Source: an uncultured Clostridium sp. (GTDB lineage: Bacteria > Bacillota > Clostridia > Lachnospirales > Lachnospiraceae). From it: 35,949 nt of DNA. This document shows, one piece after another, positions 30,996 through 35,949 of the stretch; positions within the stretch are counted from its first letter, which is position 1, and every line of letters begins with the position of its first letter. The notes beneath the pieces were generated by a model. That model saw nothing but the letters and a program-made list of their open reading frames with translations, searched no databases and had not been told where the DNA came from. The stretch is taken from the NCBI GenBank assembly GCA_900551225.1, contig URUZ01000001.1:1-35949 (forward strand), given 5' to 3'. A program made the translations under genes and the position numbers.

Positions 30996-32600
30996 TCATC
31001 CTCTGGCATTTACGGCGGCGCCGATGAATCCTGCAAACAGCGGATGGGGACGGTTGGGTCTGGACTTTAACTCAGGATGGGCCTGAGTGGCCACGAACCA
31101 GGGATGGGCGGGGATTTCAACCATCTCCACAATGCGTCCGTCCGGGGAGATCCCGGAGAGCTTCATGCCGTGGCCGGTCAGTTCACCGCGGTAGTCGTTG
31201 TTCACCTCATAGCGGTGCCTGTGGCGTTCGTGGATGGTCTCTGCGCCGTACAGTTCATAGGCCTTGGAGTCCTTGTCCAGAACACAGGGATAGGAGCCCA
31301 GGCGCAGGGTGCCGCCAATGTCCTCCACGCCGTCCTGTTCCGGCATAAGATGGATCACCGGGTGGGTGGTGGCGGGATTCAGTTCCACGCTGTGGGCGTC
31401 CGCATAGCCCACTACATTTCTGGCAAACTCCACAATGGACAGCTGCATGCCCAGACACAGGCCGAGGAATGGGATGCTGTGTTCCCTGGCATACTGGATA
31501 GCACAGATCTTGCCCTCGATTCCCCGGTCCCCGAAGCCGCCGGGCACCAGGATTCCATTGACTCCGTCAAAGATTTTCGAGGCATTTTCGCGGGTTACAT
31601 TTTCAGAATCCACCCACTTGATGTGTACCTGGGCGCGGTTTGCCACGCCGCCGTGCCGGAGGGCTTCCACCACGGAGATATAGGCATCGTGGAGCTGGAT
31701 ATATTTTCCAACCAGTGCCACTGTCACCTCCTGCTGGGGATGTTTCCAGGCATTGATCATGGCTCGCCAGTCCTCCAGATCCGGCTGGGGGCAGTCTAAC
31801 TGCAGGCATTCACAGGCCACCTGGGCCAGATGCTCCTCCTCCATCACCAGGGGAAGCTCATAGAGCACGTCCACATCCAGGTTCTGGATTACATGGGAAA
31901 CGGGAACATTGCAGAACTGGGCGATCTTGCTGCGGATGCCGTCGTCCAGAGGCAGCTCGCTGCGGCATACCAGGATGTCGGGCTGGATACCCATGCCCTG
32001 CAGATCCTTGACGCTGGCCTGGGTGGGCTTGGTCTTAAGTTCCCCGGAAGCCTTTAAGTAGGGGATCAGGGTCACGTGGATGCTGCATACATTTCCCGGC
32101 CCGGCCTCCCGCTCAAACTGGCGGATGGCTTCCAGGAAGGGCTGGCTTTCGATATCGCCCACCGTGCCGCCGACTTCGATGATTGCAATCTCTGTTTCAG
32201 TGGAAGAATAGTTTCTGTGGAAGCGGCTTTTGATTTCATTGGTGATATGGGGGATCACCTGAACCGTCCCGCCTCCGAAGTCGCCCCGGCGTTCCTTCTG
32301 CAGAACGGTCCAGTAGACTTTACCGGTGGTCACATTGGAATTCCTGGTAAGGCTCTCGTCGATAAAGCGCTCGTAATGCCCCAGGTCCAAATCTGTTTCG
32401 GCACCATCATCAGTCACAAACACTTCGCCGTGCTGGACCGGATTCATGGTGCCGGGATCAATGTTGATATAGGGATCGAACTTCTGCATGGTCACTTTGT
32501 AGCCCCGGGCTTTCAGCAGACGGCCCAGGGAAGCCGCGGTAATGCCTTTTCCAAGTCCGGAAACCACGCCGCCAGTGACAAATACGTATTTAACCGGCAT
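30996..32600 (-). CDS. pyrG: CTP synthase
   Basis: Converts UTP to CTP using ATP and ammonia from glutamine. The 534-residue length is standard. The synthetase domain starts MPVKYVFVTGGVVSGLGKGI with the nucleotide loop and continues with the KFDPYINIDPGTMNP motif. The glutaminase domain has Cys in FLGLCLGMQ and the His-Glu pair near VATQAHPE. AAGGAGG lies eleven bases before the ATG. It is divergent from ftsH. Confidence 0.97.
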   Translation of the reverse strand: MPVKYVFVTGGVVSGLGKGITAASLGRLLKARGYKVTMQKFDPYINIDPGTMNPVQHGEVFVTDDGAETDLDLGHYERFIDESLTRNSNVTTGKVYWTVLQKERRGDFGGGTVQVIPHITNEIKSRFHRNYSSTETEIAIIEVGGTVGDIESQPFLEAIRQFEREAGPGNVCSIHVTLIPYLKASGELKTKPTQASVKDLQGMGIQPDILVCRSELPLDDGIRSKIAQFCNVPVSHVIQNLDVDVLYELPLVMEEEHLAQVACECLQLDCPQPDLEDWRAMINAWKHPQQEVTVALVGKYIQLHDAYISVVEALRHGGVANRAQVHIKWVDSENVTRENASKIFDGVNGILVPGGFGDRGIEGKICAIQYAREHSIPFLGLCLGMQLSIVEFARNVVGYADAHSVELNPATTHPVIHLMPEQDGVEDIGGTLRLGSYPCVLDKDSKAYELYGAETIHERHRHRYEVNNDYRGELTGHGMKLSGISPDGRIVEMVEIPAHPWFVATQAHPELKSRPNRPHPLFAGFIGAAVNARG

Positions 32601-32734
32601 AATTTTAAACCTCCTTCTTGATATACTATAATGTGTCGTGTGGGGTTAAAAAATAACCAATATATTATACAACCAGTTATTCCATAATGCTAGGAGTTTT
32701 TTCAAAAGATTTAATAAATTTCATTGTTCTTTTC

Positions 32735-32763
32735 TTGATTTATGGAGAGACTGACACTATAAT
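32735..32763 (+). promoter_or_regulatory. Sigma-70 promoter of ftsH
   Basis: TTGATT (32735-32740), a 17-bp spacer and TATAAT (32758-32763), 65 bp before the ATG. Between them is TATACTTTAGTATA, a short palindrome of unknown role. Confidence 0.65.
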
Positions 32764-32828
32764 GGTAGAGAATGGGTTTTTATGGATCTATACTTTAGTA
32801 TAACCTATTCAGAGGGAGATTTACACAT

Positions 32829-34931
<2,103 letters not shown>

Positions 34932-34940
34932 TGGAGATCG

Positions 34941-34987
34941 CGGGCTTTTGCACACGGCCGGAAACGGCCGGGCAAAAGCCCGTTTTT
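34941..34987 (+). terminator. Terminator of ftsH
   Basis: CGGGCTTTTGC (34941-34951) pairs with GCAAAAGCCCG, with the inner perfect CGGCCG/CGGCCG, and is followed by TTTTT. Confidence 0.9.
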
Positions 34988-35071
34988 GCTGCCGGTAAAG
35001 TCGGAAGGCCGGGGAATCCCGGAGAGTGAACCGGCTGCATATAATACGAAAAAGGGTAAGGAGAAGCGACA

Positions 35072-35881
35072 ATGAAGATTATTGATGCACATCTGCATTT
35101 TTGTCCGGGAAAGGAGTATTTTGACGGTATCGCCGTGGCGGCAGGCCATGTGAACACAGAGGAACATCTGAGGGAACAGTTTGATTCCCTGGGAATTGTG
35201 CACGGCATAGTTATGGGGAACAGGGGTCTGGACTGCCGGGAACATGTATATCCGGATTTTTTAAGCTATTGTGTGGGGCTTAACAGCAGCGAGATGATGA
35301 AGGAGAGACTGGACCAGGCTTCTATTGACCAGATTGAGGAGAATCTGCGCTCTGAGCGCTGTGTGGGAATCAAGCTGTATCCGGGTTACAGCCCGGTGTA
35401 TGTGACGGACTCTGTATTTGAGCCGGTGTACGAGCTGGCAAGGACTTATCATAAGCCGGTGGCGATTCACACCGGAGCGACCGCAGGTTCCGATGCGCTG
35501 TTAAAATACAGCCATCCTTTGACCCTGGACGAGGCCGCTGTACTTCACCCCCAGGTACAGTTCGTGATGTGCCATATCGGGAACCCGTTTCTCATGGATG
35601 CGGCTGCCGTGCTGGAAAAGAATGAGAACGTCGCCGCCGACCTTTCTGGTCTGCTGGAAGGCTGTTTGGATGTGAAGGCATTCTGCCGGGAGAAACGGCG
35701 TTATGTGGAAGCAGTACAGACATGGACCGAGTATGTGAATAACTATGATCAATATATGTTTGGCACTGATTGGCCGCTGGTCAATTTAGAGGATTATATT
35801 GAGTTTATCAAATACCTGGTGCCGGAGCGGGCCTGGGAGAAGGTGTTTTATGAGAATGCAGTGAGGATATATGGGATTTAG
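35072..35881 (+). CDS. Amidohydrolase-2 family (ACMSD-like) metal-dependent hydrolase
   Basis: 269 residues, cytoplasmic, a TIM-barrel amidohydrolase. The metal-binding D-A-H-L-H (residues 5-9) opens the protein. Further ligands are probably His of VAIHTGAT (about 132), His of VMCHIGNPF (about 167) and Asp in FGTDWPL (about 229). Relatives include decarboxylases and hydrolases of aromatic or keto acids, so the reaction is open. AAGGAGAAG precedes the ATG. It stands alone after the ftsH terminator, with a possible TATAAT at 35040 as its -10. Confidence 0.85.
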   Translation: MKIIDAHLHFCPGKEYFDGIAVAAGHVNTEEHLREQFDSLGIVHGIVMGNRGLDCREHVYPDFLSYCVGLNSSEMMKERLDQASIDQIEENLRSERCVGIKLYPGYSPVYVTDSVFEPVYELARTYHKPVAIHTGATAGSDALLKYSHPLTLDEAAVLHPQVQFVMCHIGNPFLMDAAAVLEKNENVAADLSGLLEGCLDVKAFCREKRRYVEAVQTWTEYVNNYDQYMFGTDWPLVNLEDYIEFIKYLVPERAWEKVFYENAVRIYGI

Positions 35882-35891
35882 GGATTAAAAT

Positions 35892-35949
35892 GGCGCGGAA
35901 GGGTACGCGGGCGGAGTAAGATTCATCCGTCCGTGAGAGTCAGTGGCTG
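35892..35949 (-). repeat. Possible third copy of the dispersed repeat (inverted, cut by window end)
   Basis: Read on the minus strand from the window end, it begins CTGACTCTCACGG and continues to CCGCCCGC and CTTCCGCGCC. These are the same blocks in the same order as bases 1-55, although with more substitutions. It is the weakest of the three copies. Confidence 0.35.

Noticed and set aside
4731..32803. TTTAGTATAA occurring at 4731, 8490 and 32794 as a shared regulatory box
   Set aside because: It is a short AT-rich string. At 8490 it lies in the remnant toxin ORF, and only the site at 4731 is part of a clear palindrome.

Overview
The window looks like a chromosomal segment of a moderately GC-rich anaerobic Firmicute, most likely a Lachnospiraceae member (Enterocloster/Lachnoclostridium-like). 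The grounds are the Gram-positive lipoproteins with an L-x-G/A-C lipobox, a class B sortase, strong AAGGAGG-type ribosome binding sites, and Clostridia-type gene neighbourhoods such as an XRE-cupin regulator followed by potABCD. The genus is inferred from gene content, not tested. I see no rRNA, tRNA, CRISPR array, intact insertion sequence or prophage.

Layout. 1-4787: a polyamine ABC transporter operon on the minus strand (XRE-cupin regulator, potA, potB, potC, potD) behind a strong promoter with a palindromic operator. 4809-8924: a beta-propeller lactonase, chorismate synthase (aroC), a ROK-family regulator, the wreck of a DinJ/YafQ-type toxin-antitoxin module, and a VOC-fold protein. 8925-9550: noncoding DNA with two adjacent giant inverted repeats and one copy of a dispersed repeat that also begins at base 1. 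9549-11385: two coupled membrane proteins (DUF2079 and a small partner) on the minus strand. 11470-13787: a cyclophilin lipoprotein and a MATE exporter.

14024-22956 is a catabolic island. A PrpR-type sigma-54 activator is followed by a near-perfect -24/-12 promoter and then five co-directional genes: an IlvD/Edd dehydratase, a GntP permease, an amidohydrolase of the EF_0837 type, a DapA-family lyase and an MmsA-like CoA-acylating aldehyde dehydrogenase. Together they could import an acyl-modified or free sugar acid, dehydrate it, split the 2-keto-3-deoxy acid and convert the aldehyde to an acyl-CoA. The substrate is unknown.

23042-26247 is the most novel-looking locus. A SARP-like regulator with a degenerate GGDEF-like tail is divergent from an unrecognised protein built of repeated 'ATWQG' modules and a class B sortase. 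The promoter of that pair carries two 8-bp direct repeats exactly 11 bp apart, ending 8 bp before the -10 box, which is the classical SARP operator geometry. Directly downstream, 26257-26447 has a consensus promoter followed by three structured elements and no ORF, a candidate small RNA.

26495-29241 encodes a polar amino acid ABC transporter. 29339-30312 is an Rpn-family nuclease gene interrupted by a frameshift in a GGGAAA tandem tract. 30679-30858 encodes an unrecognised 59-residue Cys-containing peptide with a very strong ribosome binding site, just downstream of pyrG. ftsH and an amidohydrolase close the window.
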